This document shows, piece by piece, positions 1-6,269 of a DNA stretch of 9,166 nucleotides (positions are counted from its first letter, which is position 1; every line of letters begins with the position of its first letter). This DNA comes from Chloroflexota bacterium (GTDB taxonomy: Bacteria > Chloroflexota > Anaerolineae > B4-G1): contig JAAEPW010000153.1 in NCBI GenBank assembly GCA_024232355.1, positions 1-9,166 on the forward strand, in the 5' to 3' direction. Made by a program: the position numbers and the translations under genes. The notes beneath the pieces are model-generated. The model ran no database searches. It was not told the origin of the DNA and saw only the letters and a program-made list of their open reading frames with translations.

Positions 1-99
1 GATTCTCCACTATCGGCCAAATTGAACTCGCCGGTGTCGCCTGTTGGGGTCACGTCACTGATGGTCAGGTTCGCCGTTCCGTCGTTGGTGATGGTCACC
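1..99 (-). repeat. Partial, exact copy of the choice-of-anchor-D coding repeat (331-429)
   Basis: Bases 1-99 equal bases 331-429 with no difference, at an offset of 330 bp (110 codons). Read on the minus strand in the frame of the large gene they encode the same stretch, from VTITNDG through NLADSGE. They are either the next tandem domain of the same protein or a repeat-induced assembly duplication. Identity that includes every third codon position indicates a very recent duplication or an artefact. Confidence 0.9.
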
Positions 100-167
100 A
101 GCTCGGAGGCGCGCCGTGTGGGGACAGAGTGCAGATCGCGGAGGGTGCCGCATCATGACAAAACAAA
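100..167. other. Sequencing-adapter-like sequence (degraded Illumina P5 plus poly-A), probable assembly artefact
   Basis: Aligned without gaps to the reverse complement of the Illumina universal (P5) adapter, bases 100-157 match at 45 of 58 positions by my hand count. The following 158-167 is A-rich, as expected when a read runs past the adapter. Translated on the minus strand the block gives the familiar adapter peptide style (RDLHSVPTRRASEL). At 12 of the 15 positions where the window departs from adapter plus poly-A, it carries the base that repeat copy 430-497 has in the same register, as if two sequences had been blended. The only stop codon ending the large gene (153-155) lies inside this block. 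Confidence 0.85.
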
Positions 168-3100
168 GATTTCGGGGGTGGCAACGACTGTTCCCGTGCC
201 ACTCAAGTTCACCTCTACCGTAGGCTCATCACTATCATCCGACTGGATGGTCAGAGTGGCAGCCTTGGCTCCCGCGCTGGACGGGTTGAAGGAAACCTCA
301 ATCGTGCGCGTGTTGCCGGGCGTCAAGGTTGATTCTCCACTATCGGCCAAATTGAACTCGCCGGTGTCGCCTGTTGGGGTCACGTCACTGATGGTCAGGT
401 TCGCCGTTCCGTCGTTGGTGATGGTCACCGTCTGCGAGAGCGTTGGCCCTGCGTCCATGTCCTGGTCGCCAAAGGTCAGGCTCAAAGGCGCTACCGTGAT
501 TTCGGGGGCAGTGGGAGGTCCCACCGTCAAGCCCACCTCGTCCATGTTGTTCGTCAGATCGCCATCTACCGAGGTGGTGGTAATGGTTGCGGTGTTGGTA
601 AAGGCGCCCGTCGCCAGCGGATTACTGAGTACGCCGGTGATGGTGATGGTGCCGCCGGCGGCATTAGCCAGGTCCGCTACCTGCCAGGTGTAGGTGTAAC
701 CGCCGGTAATAGTCTGGTCAATGGCAACGTCGCAGTCACTGATGACGCTTGACACGCTGACGCTCACCGGGATGCTGTCGGTGATGACCACGCCGCTGGC
801 GGTAGTATCGCCCGCGTTGTAAAAGGTGAGCGTGTAGGTAATAGTGTCGCCCGGTGCAGCGGGCGAGGTATCTACGGTTTTGACGATGACCAGGTCGGCT
901 GATTGCATGATGAGCACCACGTCGTTGCCCGTGCCGCCGGCATAGCTGATCGTGGCCTTGAGGCCAGAGCCGAAAAGGTCCGCACTGACAGTTGCGCCTT
1001 CGGCCAGCCCGCTGAACGTACCGACCACTGCATCCGTGCCATCATTATCAATGATGGTAAAGCGCTTGCCCTCTGTAGGTGTGTAACTGTTCCAGGCGGT
1101 GGTGCTGAGGGTAACGTTGCTGCCGAGGGTAACTGTGCCAGTCACCAGGATCTGGTCGTGATTGTCGTCCCCCGTGCCGGGCAACGCGCCGCCAATCTCG
1201 ACGCTAAAGGTATCATTGTCGGCAAACGCGAAATTGGCGTCCACGCTCAGGATGCCTGGCGACATGCCCGGCGACACGTTGCCGTCGAGGGTCAGTTGGC
1301 TGCCGCCAAAGTCCGCGCCGGTGGTATTCGTATCGCCAATATCCGCGCCGCTGATGACGTCCAGCGTGCCCGCGTTGGCGGGGTTCACCGCGGCGGCGAA
1401 TATCACATCTCCCGCGCTGGAACTGCCCACCACGATCTTGCCCGCCGTCACATTATCCAGTTCGGCGTCGGTCAGGGTCAGGGCACGGAAGAGGATGTCC
1501 AGGTGGTGTGGAATATTCAGCCCGGCGACCACGGTAATTACATCACTCCCATCCAGGTCGGCGCTCCTGATCTGGTCAAAGGCGTTGTCAGAATCCGTCC
1601 AGTACATATTGCCGCTCACCAGGTCCAGGGCCAGCCCAGTCGGGTCGTCCACCACAGGAGCGACTACCAGAGTTAGCACGTTGGTGTTCGAGACAACCAT
1701 ATCGGCCGATTGGATCCTATTTATAGAGCCGCCATTGTCCACCCAGTAGATCCTGCCAGCGTCCACATCCAGGGAGACCCCTTGCGGTGATGCCAACCCA
1801 GTCACTATATCTTGAACATTCGCACCATTCAGGTCTGCCCGCCTGATGAGGTCAGTGCTATTGTCCGACCAATAGACTTGGCCGTTGGTGGTGTCTATGG
1901 CAATCCCTTGCGGCGAAGCAAGCCCAATCACCGGGGTAATGACATTTCCGCCATCCAGGTCGGCGCTTTGGAGATGATCAGCAAGCGAATCCACCCAGAA
2001 AATAGAGTCGTTCCCCACTGCAATATCCTTGACCCCAGTCACTCCGGTGACGATTTCTTCTGCTCGGGTACCGCCCAGGTCGGCCCACATAATGTGGTCA
2101 TTGATACCACCGTCCGTCCAATAGACTTTGCCATTGCTCGCATCCACTGCGATGCCCACTGGTTGTGCTAGTCCGGTCGCCACGTCCTCCACATTGCTGC
2201 CGTCCATATCCGAGCGGCGAATGTGTTTAGTGTCCGCGCCGGCATCCACCCAATAGAGTTTGGCCGCCGGAGCGTTTCCTGTCGAGGCTCCCAGGTGGAT
2301 CTCGGTGCCGTCGGTCCGGTTGACAAAGGAGACTGTGCCGCTTCCGGCATCTACCGCCGCGCCCAGTTCAATGTCATCGGCGGTAAAGGTCAGATCCCCG
2401 TCTACGGTGGTAATGCTGGCATTTACCTCGATCCACTCGGCTGTCACAGACATATCCTTTGCGCCGAGGTCACTGCTCGCCGTCTGGAAGTTGATCAGGT
2501 CTCGGCTGCCACCACTGATGATGAGATCACCATCAAACGCGGAGCCAAAGCCCTGCACCAAAATCAGATCGGCATTGCTGATGTGCTGGGTGACGGTCAG
2601 CTTGTTCGTGACGGTCATAAAGTCCAGAGACTCTAACCCGCTAGAGAGAGAGACGTGTGTTGTATACGTCGACAGGGCCGAGATGGTGGTAGTGATCGTT
2701 CCAGAGAGGCTGCCGGTAGGATCGATATTGATGGTCAAATTGGCGGTTGAACCCGTCATAACCACCGGTTCCAGATTCTCAAAGGTAACGATATTGCCGT
2801 CCACGTCCAGTTCGCCTTCTCCCTCGCCGGTGGCATCGTACTCGACATCGTCAAAGGTGCCGGCAATCACAAACAGGGTGTCACTCCCGGTGCCGCCGTC
2901 AAAATGCAGGAAACCGGGATCGGCGGGCACGGGGTTGCCGTTCTCATAGTTGATGTACAGGTTGTCATCCCCAGCGCCCCCCACGATGGTCAATTCCAGG
3001 TTCCCCAGTTCACCTTCGGGCACCTTGAATAGTTCGACCCCGCCCTGCTTGAGGATGACAAAGCCGCCCTCGACGGTCAGTTCGGTGTCCCCGCCGCCGT

Positions 3101-4880
3101 CCGGCAGGTTCACGCTAAAGGCACCACTGATGTTTTGCAGGGCAAGCTTGTAATCCTCCACCTCGCCATCACTGGCTGCTCCGGTGGAGGAGAGGCCCCC
3201 CGCTATGCTCAAGCGGAACCGCGCAAAAGTATCCCCCGCGCTGGCTCCCGAGGGGATGGTAAAAGCCAGGGTCTGGACGCTGTTGGTGATTCCCAAATCC
3301 TGGTTGCTAAAGATCTGCTCGCCAGTATCGTCCCAGTCGCCGTCACGGTTAAAGTCGATCCAGGCGTCCAATCTGTTGGCGCTGCCGTCCGCGTTTTGCA
3401 GATCGACTTGCACCGACCCGCCCGTATCGCTAGAAGCAGAGAGCAGCAACGCGGAAGTGGGGAACGAAATCCCGTCCTCGTCGTCTGGGCTACCAGTTGT
3501 GTCGTCTCCGTCAGCGTCCGCGCTCGGAACCCCGTCAGATTCGACATCTCGGTTGTCGCCCAGGGTGGGTCCGCTGGGTGCGTGGTTGGCCCCGTCGTTG
3601 GCGAGGGTCGTTGGGTAGTCGCTGGCAAAGCCGGATTGAGCGTTCGTGGGCGCGTCGCCAAAGTCAGCAGGGCCGGGAAACTGCCACAATTCTCTCCCAC
3701 TTGTACCAGTGCCATCGTCGGCTCCAAAATACAGTTGGTTGTCAAAGGCTGTTATGTTAAAGGGGGATGAGCTGCCACTACCTGGATTGATATCAGCGAC
3801 CAGGGTGGTGGTGATGCCATCATAAGACCATAACTCATTCCCAGTTGAACCATCATTCGCCCGAAAATACAAGGTGTCACTGTATACTGTGAGATAGCTA
3901 ACAGACGTCAGATCAACGACCGCGGCGGGGGCGGCGCTGCCATCGTATGCCCATAACTTGTCGTCTGTTCCGGCAAAATACAAGGTGTCACTGTATACTG
4001 TAAAATATTGGGGGGAGCTCCAGCCATCAGAAGTCAGGCTACTGACCAGAGTGTGAGTGATGCCATCATAAGACCATAACTCGGTAGAATTTGCAACAAA
4101 ATACAGTGTATCACTGTATACTGTAAGATGTTTAGGGCTTGAACCACCAGTTGGATTGATATCAGCGACCAAGGCAGCGCTGTTGCCATCGTATGACCAT
4201 AACTCCCAATTCTGAGGAGAGTAACTATCCCTCGCAGTAAAATACAAGGTGTCACTGTATACTGTAAGATATTCGGGGCTTGAATGAAAATTCCCTGGCC
4301 AAACATCGGCGGCCATAACGGTGCCGGCAAAGGTGCCGTCGCTTTTCCATAACTCTACCCCATTTGCGCCATTACCGGCACTAAAATACAAGGTGTCACT
4401 ATATACTGTCAGATATTCGGGGCCTGAACCATTAGTACCTGGGTAGATATCTCTGACGATGGTGGCGGTGTTGCCATCAAAAGACCACAACTCTCTCTCC
4501 GCTGCGGCTGTATACGCCTGAAAATACAAGACGCCATTGTGTACTGTAAGAAATTTGGGGTATGAATCATAACTAGGATCACCCGAGTAGATATCAGCGG
4601 CCAAGGTGGCGGTGATGCCATCATAGGACCATAACTCAATCCCAGTTGTGCCATCATCCGCACTAAAATACAAGGTATCACTGTATACCGCAAAACCCGC
4701 CCCATCCCCAGAGCCGCCAGGGGTACTGTTACTTGAACCTGGATAGATATCAGCGACCAAGGCTGGAAAGCCTGTCAATAGGTCCGCTGTTACCAGGCTG
4801 GTTAGATACAGACTTGTGCCTGCTAGCGACACAAGCAATGCCAACAAAAAGACAATACGTTTAAGAAAGGTTTTCATCAT
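153..4880 (-). CDS. Large secreted multidomain repeat protein (ELW repeats, GEVED, YWTD propeller, DUF11, choice-of-anchor D); C-terminus not real
   Basis: The visible product is 1575 residues. Residues 3-8 are basic, 9-30 are hydrophobic, and V-T-A at 30-32 is a plausible signal peptidase I site, so the protein should be exported. Then come eight ELW(S/K/A/Q)xxDG-type repeats (about 40-403); a GEVED-type domain running from FGDAP at 407 to GEVEDY at 572-577; a Gly/Asp-rich region with GGAGDD (634-639) and GGTGSD (662-667); six YWTD-like modules (876 to about 1140); a beta-rich segment with an SPG repeat (about 1140-1325); DUF11 (about 1327-1452); and a choice-of-anchor-D/ASPM-SPD2-Hydin-like domain (1459-1566). 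Such modules usually act in surface adhesion or binding; no catalytic domain is seen. The start is one of two adjacent ATGs (4880 or 4877). AAGGAG lies 3 nt from the first and 6 nt from the second, so 4877 is the likelier initiator. The TGA at 153-155 and the last four residues lie in adapter-like sequence; the reading frame resumes in register to base 1, so the true gene continues off the left edge. Specific function unknown. Confidence 0.9.
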   Translation of the reverse strand: MMKTFLKRIVFLLALLVSLAGTSLYLTSLVTADLLTGFPALVADIYPGSSNSTPGGSGDGAGFAVYSDTLYFSADDGTTGIELWSYDGITATLAADIYSGDPSYDSYPKFLTVHNGVLYFQAYTAAAERELWSFDGNTATIVRDIYPGTNGSGPEYLTVYSDTLYFSAGNGANGVELWKSDGTFAGTVMAADVWPGNFHSSPEYLTVYSDTLYFTARDSYSPQNWELWSYDGNSAALVADINPTGGSSPKHLTVYSDTLYFVANSTELWSYDGITHTLVSSLTSDGWSSPQYFTVYSDTLYFAGTDDKLWAYDGSAAPAAVVDLTSVSYLTVYSDTLYFRANDGSTGNELWSYDGITTTLVADINPGSGSSSPFNITAFDNQLYFGADDGTGTSGRELWQFPGPADFGDAPTNAQSGFASDYPTTLANDGANHAPSGPTLGDNRDVESDGVPSADADGDDTTGSPDDEDGISFPTSALLLSASSDTGGSVQVDLQNADGSANRLDAWIDFNRDGDWDDTGEQIFSNQDLGITNSVQTLAFTIPSGASAGDTFARFRLSIAGGLSSTGAASDGEVEDYKLALQNISGAFSVNLPDGGGDTELTVEGGFVILKQGGVELFKVPEGELGNLELTIVGGAGDDNLYINYENGNPVPADPGFLHFDGGTGSDTLFVIAGTFDDVEYDATGEGEGELDVDGNIVTFENLEPVVMTGSTANLTINIDPTGSLSGTITTTISALSTYTTHVSLSSGLESLDFMTVTNKLTVTQHISNADLILVQGFGSAFDGDLIISGGSRDLINFQTASSDLGAKDMSVTAEWIEVNASITTVDGDLTFTADDIELGAAVDAGSGTVSFVNRTDGTEIHLGASTGNAPAAKLYWVDAGADTKHIRRSDMDGSNVEDVATGLAQPVGIAVDASNGKVYWTDGGINDHIMWADLGGTRAEEIVTGVTGVKDIAVGNDSIFWVDSLADHLQSADLDGGNVITPVIGLASPQGIAIDTTNGQVYWSDNSTDLIRRADLNGANVQDIVTGLASPQGVSLDVDAGRIYWVDNGGSINRIQSADMVVSNTNVLTLVVAPVVDDPTGLALDLVSGNMYWTDSDNAFDQIRSADLDGSDVITVVAGLNIPHHLDILFRALTLTDAELDNVTAGKIVVGSSSAGDVIFAAAVNPANAGTLDVISGADIGDTNTTGADFGGSQLTLDGNVSPGMSPGILSVDANFAFADNDTFSVEIGGALPGTGDDNHDQILVTGTVTLGSNVTLSTTAWNSYTPTEGKRFTIIDNDGTDAVVGTFSGLAEGATVSADLFGSGLKATISYAGGTGNDVVLIMQSADLVIVKTVDTSPAAPGDTITYTLTFYNAGDTTASGVVITDSIPVSVSVSSVISDCDVAIDQTITGGYTYTWQVADLANAAGGTITITGVLSNPLATGAFTNTATITTTSVDGDLTNNMDEVGLTVGPPTAPEITVAPLSLTFGDQDMDAGPTLSQTVTITNDGTANLTISDVTPTGDTGEFNLADSGESTLTPGNTRTIEVSFNPSSAGAKAATLTIQSDDSDEPTVEVNLSGTGTVVATPEIFVLS
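183..506 (-). repeat. Choice-of-anchor-D domain unit of 110 residues, the complete copy
   Basis: This unit begins at PEITVAP (P at residue 1459) and ends at NLSGTG, about residue 1566. It has the ASPM/SPD-2/Hydin-type pattern: LTFGDQ, then TITNDGTANL, then EVSFNPSSAG and TLTIQSDD. The following PEI (bases 168-176) sits exactly 330 bp from the PEI that opens this unit, so a second unit starts there and is interrupted by adapter-like bases. These immunoglobulin-like domains are common as stalks of bacterial surface proteins. Confidence 0.75.
1461..2267 (-). repeat. Six YWTD (LDL-receptor class B-like) modules, one predicted six-bladed propeller
   Basis: The large protein carries, in order, YWVD (876-879), YWTD, FWVD, YWSD, YWVD and YWTD (1093-1096), each about 42-45 residues apart. 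Each is followed by a (R/Q)xADL-type strand and a GLxxPxGIAxD-type strand. Six modules are the number that closes a YWTD propeller in this family, so the domain appears complete. Some copies share near-identical DNA, for example around 1551-1565 and 1953-1967. Confidence 0.75.
3672..4763 (-). repeat. Eight tandem ELW(S)YDG / LTVYSDTLYF repeats
   Basis: Eight units of roughly 37-48 residues each contain a (L/F)TVYSDTLYF-like strand, a variable linker, ELW(S/K/A/Q)xxDG, and often a (A)DIxPG turn. At the DNA level the plus strand shows a recurring AAAATACAAGGTGTCACTG-type core near 3864, 3976, 4240, 4383 and 4665, with more diverged versions near 3727, 4099 and 4520. The last unit ends in ELWQFPG just before the GEVED domain. 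The pattern suggests a beta-propeller or solenoid built by duplication. Confidence 0.8.
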
Positions 4881-4883
4881 CGA

Positions 4884-4889
4884 CTCCTT
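4884..4889 (-). promoter_or_regulatory. Ribosome binding site of the large repeat-protein gene
   Basis: The minus strand reads AAGGAG-TCG-ATG-ATG. The spacing is 3 nt to the first ATG (4880) and 6 nt to the second (4877). Normal Shine-Dalgarno spacing favours the second ATG, which would shorten the protein by one residue and leave the signal peptide intact. Confidence 0.8.
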
Positions 4890-5102
4890 TTTTAGGTAGT
4901 GGTGAGTTCAGTCCAAGATACGAGCGCAAATACTCAGGATGAGATTAAAAGCAGCGAGATAACAATCATCGAAAGTAAGACGGCCAATAACCGGTTCTTG
5001 TGCCTGACTGGTGAGAAATCAACGGTTCCCGAATCTTTTGTGACTGCAAAAGTTGTTTTTAACGTTTTTATCTCTAAAAGATTTGAACTGCCCGATGCTA
5101 TT

Positions 5103-5116
5103 TTGATATAGATCAA
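5103..5116. promoter_or_regulatory. Perfect FNR/CRP-family-type box upstream of the large gene
   Basis: The sequence is TTGAT-ATAG-ATCAA, the full TTGAT-N4-ATCAA consensus of FNR-type oxygen-responsive regulators. It lies 223-236 bp upstream of the large gene's start in an AT-rich spacer. On the minus strand a TTGATA (5126-5131) and a TATCAA (5103-5108), 17 bp apart, could be -35 and -10 elements, which would make the box overlap the promoter. The consensus match is observed; function is inferred. Confidence 0.45.
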
Positions 5117-5384
5117 CTCTGATATTATCAAATGCTGTGGATCGTCGGTTCCAGAATGACATTCATTGCGAGGTTAACCAGAGAATTTGACCTTGGTACC
5201 TCCTTTTCTTTGACAATGCCTTTGCTCAAAATGAACAATACTGACAACTTGTGAAGATTGTGCATAGCTTGGGTGCGGAGACACACCCATACTGGAATGA
5301 TTCCCTCTCTATGTTGGTGTGTAAAATATTAAAAAAAACATAAAAATAAGTATATCATCATTGATGAAGGAGTACAAATCGGGC

Positions 5385-5567
5385 ATGAGCACGCGGCTGG
5401 GAAATTCCAAAAAAAAAATTAAATCATGCACAACCAGAAGCCTCCATAAGCACTTTCAGACCCAAATTAGCCAAGAAACCGCTGCTTTGGGCGTCAAAGC
5501 CGTCAATGTTGACGGAAAACTCGATAAACTGGCTTCAAATGCTAGCTTTTCTTGCACGTTCAAATGA
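5385..5567 (+). CDS. Possible small ORF of 60 residues, unknown function
   Basis: The frame from ATG 5385 to TGA 5567 encodes a lysine-rich, soluble-looking peptide that I do not recognise. A GAAGGAG motif lies 12 nt upstream of this ATG, which is long for a ribosome binding site. The frame can also open earlier, at ATG 5364 or TTG 5361. It crosses a run of ten A (5409-5418), where an indel would be easy. The one feature in its favour is a strong hairpin 15 bp after the stop (5583-5602). It may be a real small gene, the end of a decayed one, or chance. Confidence 0.25.
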   Translation: MSTRLGNSKKKIKSCTTRSLHKHFQTQISQETAALGVKAVNVDGKLDKLASNASFSCTFK

Positions 5568-5582
5568 CGTATAGGAAAGCCG

Positions 5583-5602
5583 GAGGATCATTTATGATCC
5601 TC
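5583..5602 (+). terminator. Strong short hairpin, possible terminator
   Basis: GAGGATCAT-TT-ATGATCCTC is a perfect 9-bp inverted repeat with two central bases (realistically an 8-bp stem with a four-base loop). It lies just after the stop of the small plus-strand frame. It lacks a proper U-tract on either side (only TTC follows), so intrinsic termination is uncertain. It could instead be a stable RNA hairpin or a protein-binding palindrome. Confidence 0.35.
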
Positions 5603-5861
5603 TTCTGGAAGAGTTGTTCAACGACAACTATAATTACCCATTGACGACAATTAGAAATGCCCACTAGGAAGATCGGTTGAATCATTGTAAACTGGCCTGA
5701 GAAACAAGGAGGCCAAGACAATGACAGCAACCGATGTGGGGAGACTTTCACCTGGGCCTTCTGTCCATAGCGGTACAGACGACCGCGACAGGACCACAGC
5801 CCGTCAACAGCGATTCCCCCCCCCCACTTGTGGTCACAGACAACGCCACCCACCGATCCTT

Positions 5862-5987
5862 CCATAGACCTTGTAGCAATCTGTGGACACACTTCACTCC
5901 TTCATCTCAGCCATCCCAATCCGGGTACGCGCGCTTGCCCCACCTCGCATCCCACCGCCCCCGGCCCAAGGGAACAAGCCAATGCAC
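5862..5987. repeat. Imperfect direct repeat, copy A
   Basis: Copy A runs from CCATAGACC to CCAATGCAC and continues as TACCTGGCC. It shares with copy B (about 200-216 bp downstream) the blocks GTGGACAC, TTCATCTCAGCC, TCCCAATCCGGGTACGCGCGCT, CCGCCCCCGGCCCAAGGGA and ACAAGCCAATGCAC, with small indels and substitutions between them. It is strongly C-rich on the plus strand and shows no coding signal. It behaves like a dispersed intergenic repeat. Because no element follows its end, copy A serves as the uninterrupted version of the site where the IS110 element sits in copy B. Confidence 0.8.
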
Positions 5988-6062
5988 TACCTGGCCAACC
6001 AGGGGGAGACGGCGAGGGAGCGGATGAGTCGCGGCGGCAGCGGAAGTGATGGGTAGGTCAGG

Positions 6063-6203
6063 CCAATAGATTTCGCGGTAATCCGTGGACACATCTTCTC
6101 TTCATCTCAGCCGTCCCAATCCGGGTACGCGCGCTCACCCCCACCGCCAACTCCCCACCCCGCACTCCACCGCCCCCGGCCCAAGGGAAACAAGCCAATG
6201 CAC
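6063..6203. repeat. Imperfect direct repeat, copy B, interrupted at its end by the IS110 element
   Basis: Copy B aligns with 5862-5987 and contains an extra C-rich stretch near 6137-6165. Similarity stops exactly after CCAATGCAC (6195-6203). Copy A continues as TACCTGG, whereas copy B continues into CTATCAGTTATAC, the likely left end of the IS110 element. The position of this break defines the insertion point. Confidence 0.8.
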
Positions 6204-6209
6204 CTATCA

Positions 6210-6222
6210 GTTATACTATAAC
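6210..6222. promoter_or_regulatory. Palindrome with -10-like sequence at the left end of the IS110 element
   Basis: GTTATA-C-TATAAC is a perfect 6-bp inverted repeat about 5 bp inside the left end. It contains TATACT (6212-6217), a good -10 element for a transcript through the non-coding left end. No -35 is evident in the chromosomal flank. In IS110-family circles a promoter is often completed by joining the two ends; here the right-end bases that would fall at -35 (around 7798-7804, TTTTAAT) match only weakly. Confidence 0.4.
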
Positions 6223-6269
6223 ATGTAGACAACAACTAGGGCAATGTGGTAAACTTGATTCAGAGAGAC

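Larger units (their letters stand above)
4881..5360. other. Gene-free leader region between the large gene and the spacer
   Basis: This AT-richer stretch holds the ribosome binding site and the FNR-like box. Short frames exist on both strands (for example minus 4934-5131, with a hydrophobic end), but they start at non-ATG codons without a ribosome binding site. I see no supported gene. Confidence 0.6.
5568..6062. other. Gene-poor spacer
   Basis: Apart from the hairpin at 5583-5602 and repeat copy A, I see no supported gene here. A 47-codon frame starts at ATG 5721 with GGAGG 8 nt upstream, but the peptide is low-complexity and runs through ten C bases (5816-5825), so I do not call it a gene. 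A TGGCCT/AGGCCA stem surrounds its ribosome-binding region (about 5692-5714). Confidence 0.5.

Noticed and set aside
22..1676. Long plus-strand open frames (22-693, 903-1676, 1162-1749) opposite the large gene
   Set aside because: They are antisense to a gene with clear domains, signal peptide and ribosome binding site, have no recognisable motifs, and arise from GC-biased codon use.
2878..2981. RTX/hemolysin-type calcium-binding repeats in the large protein
   Set aside because: Only two isolated GGxGxD-like motifs (residues 634-639 and 662-667) occur, separated by unrelated sequence; a true RTX array needs several consecutive nonapeptides.
3672..4763. CRISPR-like regularly spaced repeats
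   Set aside because: The recurring bases are in frame, imperfect and encode the ELW/LTVYSDTLYF units; spacers are coding and homologous, so this is a protein repeat.
4934..5131. 65-codon minus-strand frame with a hydrophobic C-terminal segment
   Set aside because: It starts at TTG with no ribosome binding site and overlaps the likely promoter and FNR-type box. The hydrophobic stretch is short and immediately followed by a stop.
5196..5209. AAAAGGAGG on the minus strand, looking like a strong ribosome binding site
   Set aside because: No start codon lies within a usable distance downstream; the next ATGs open only about a dozen codons.
5210..5241. Plus-strand TTGACA followed by a weak -10 (CAATAC)
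   Set aside because: Only the -35 matches well, and no convincing plus-strand gene follows.
5721..5864. 47-codon plus-strand frame with a good GGAGG ribosome-binding motif
   Set aside because: The peptide is Pro/Arg-rich and low in information, runs through ten C bases, and overlaps the start of a non-coding repeat. I recognise no family.
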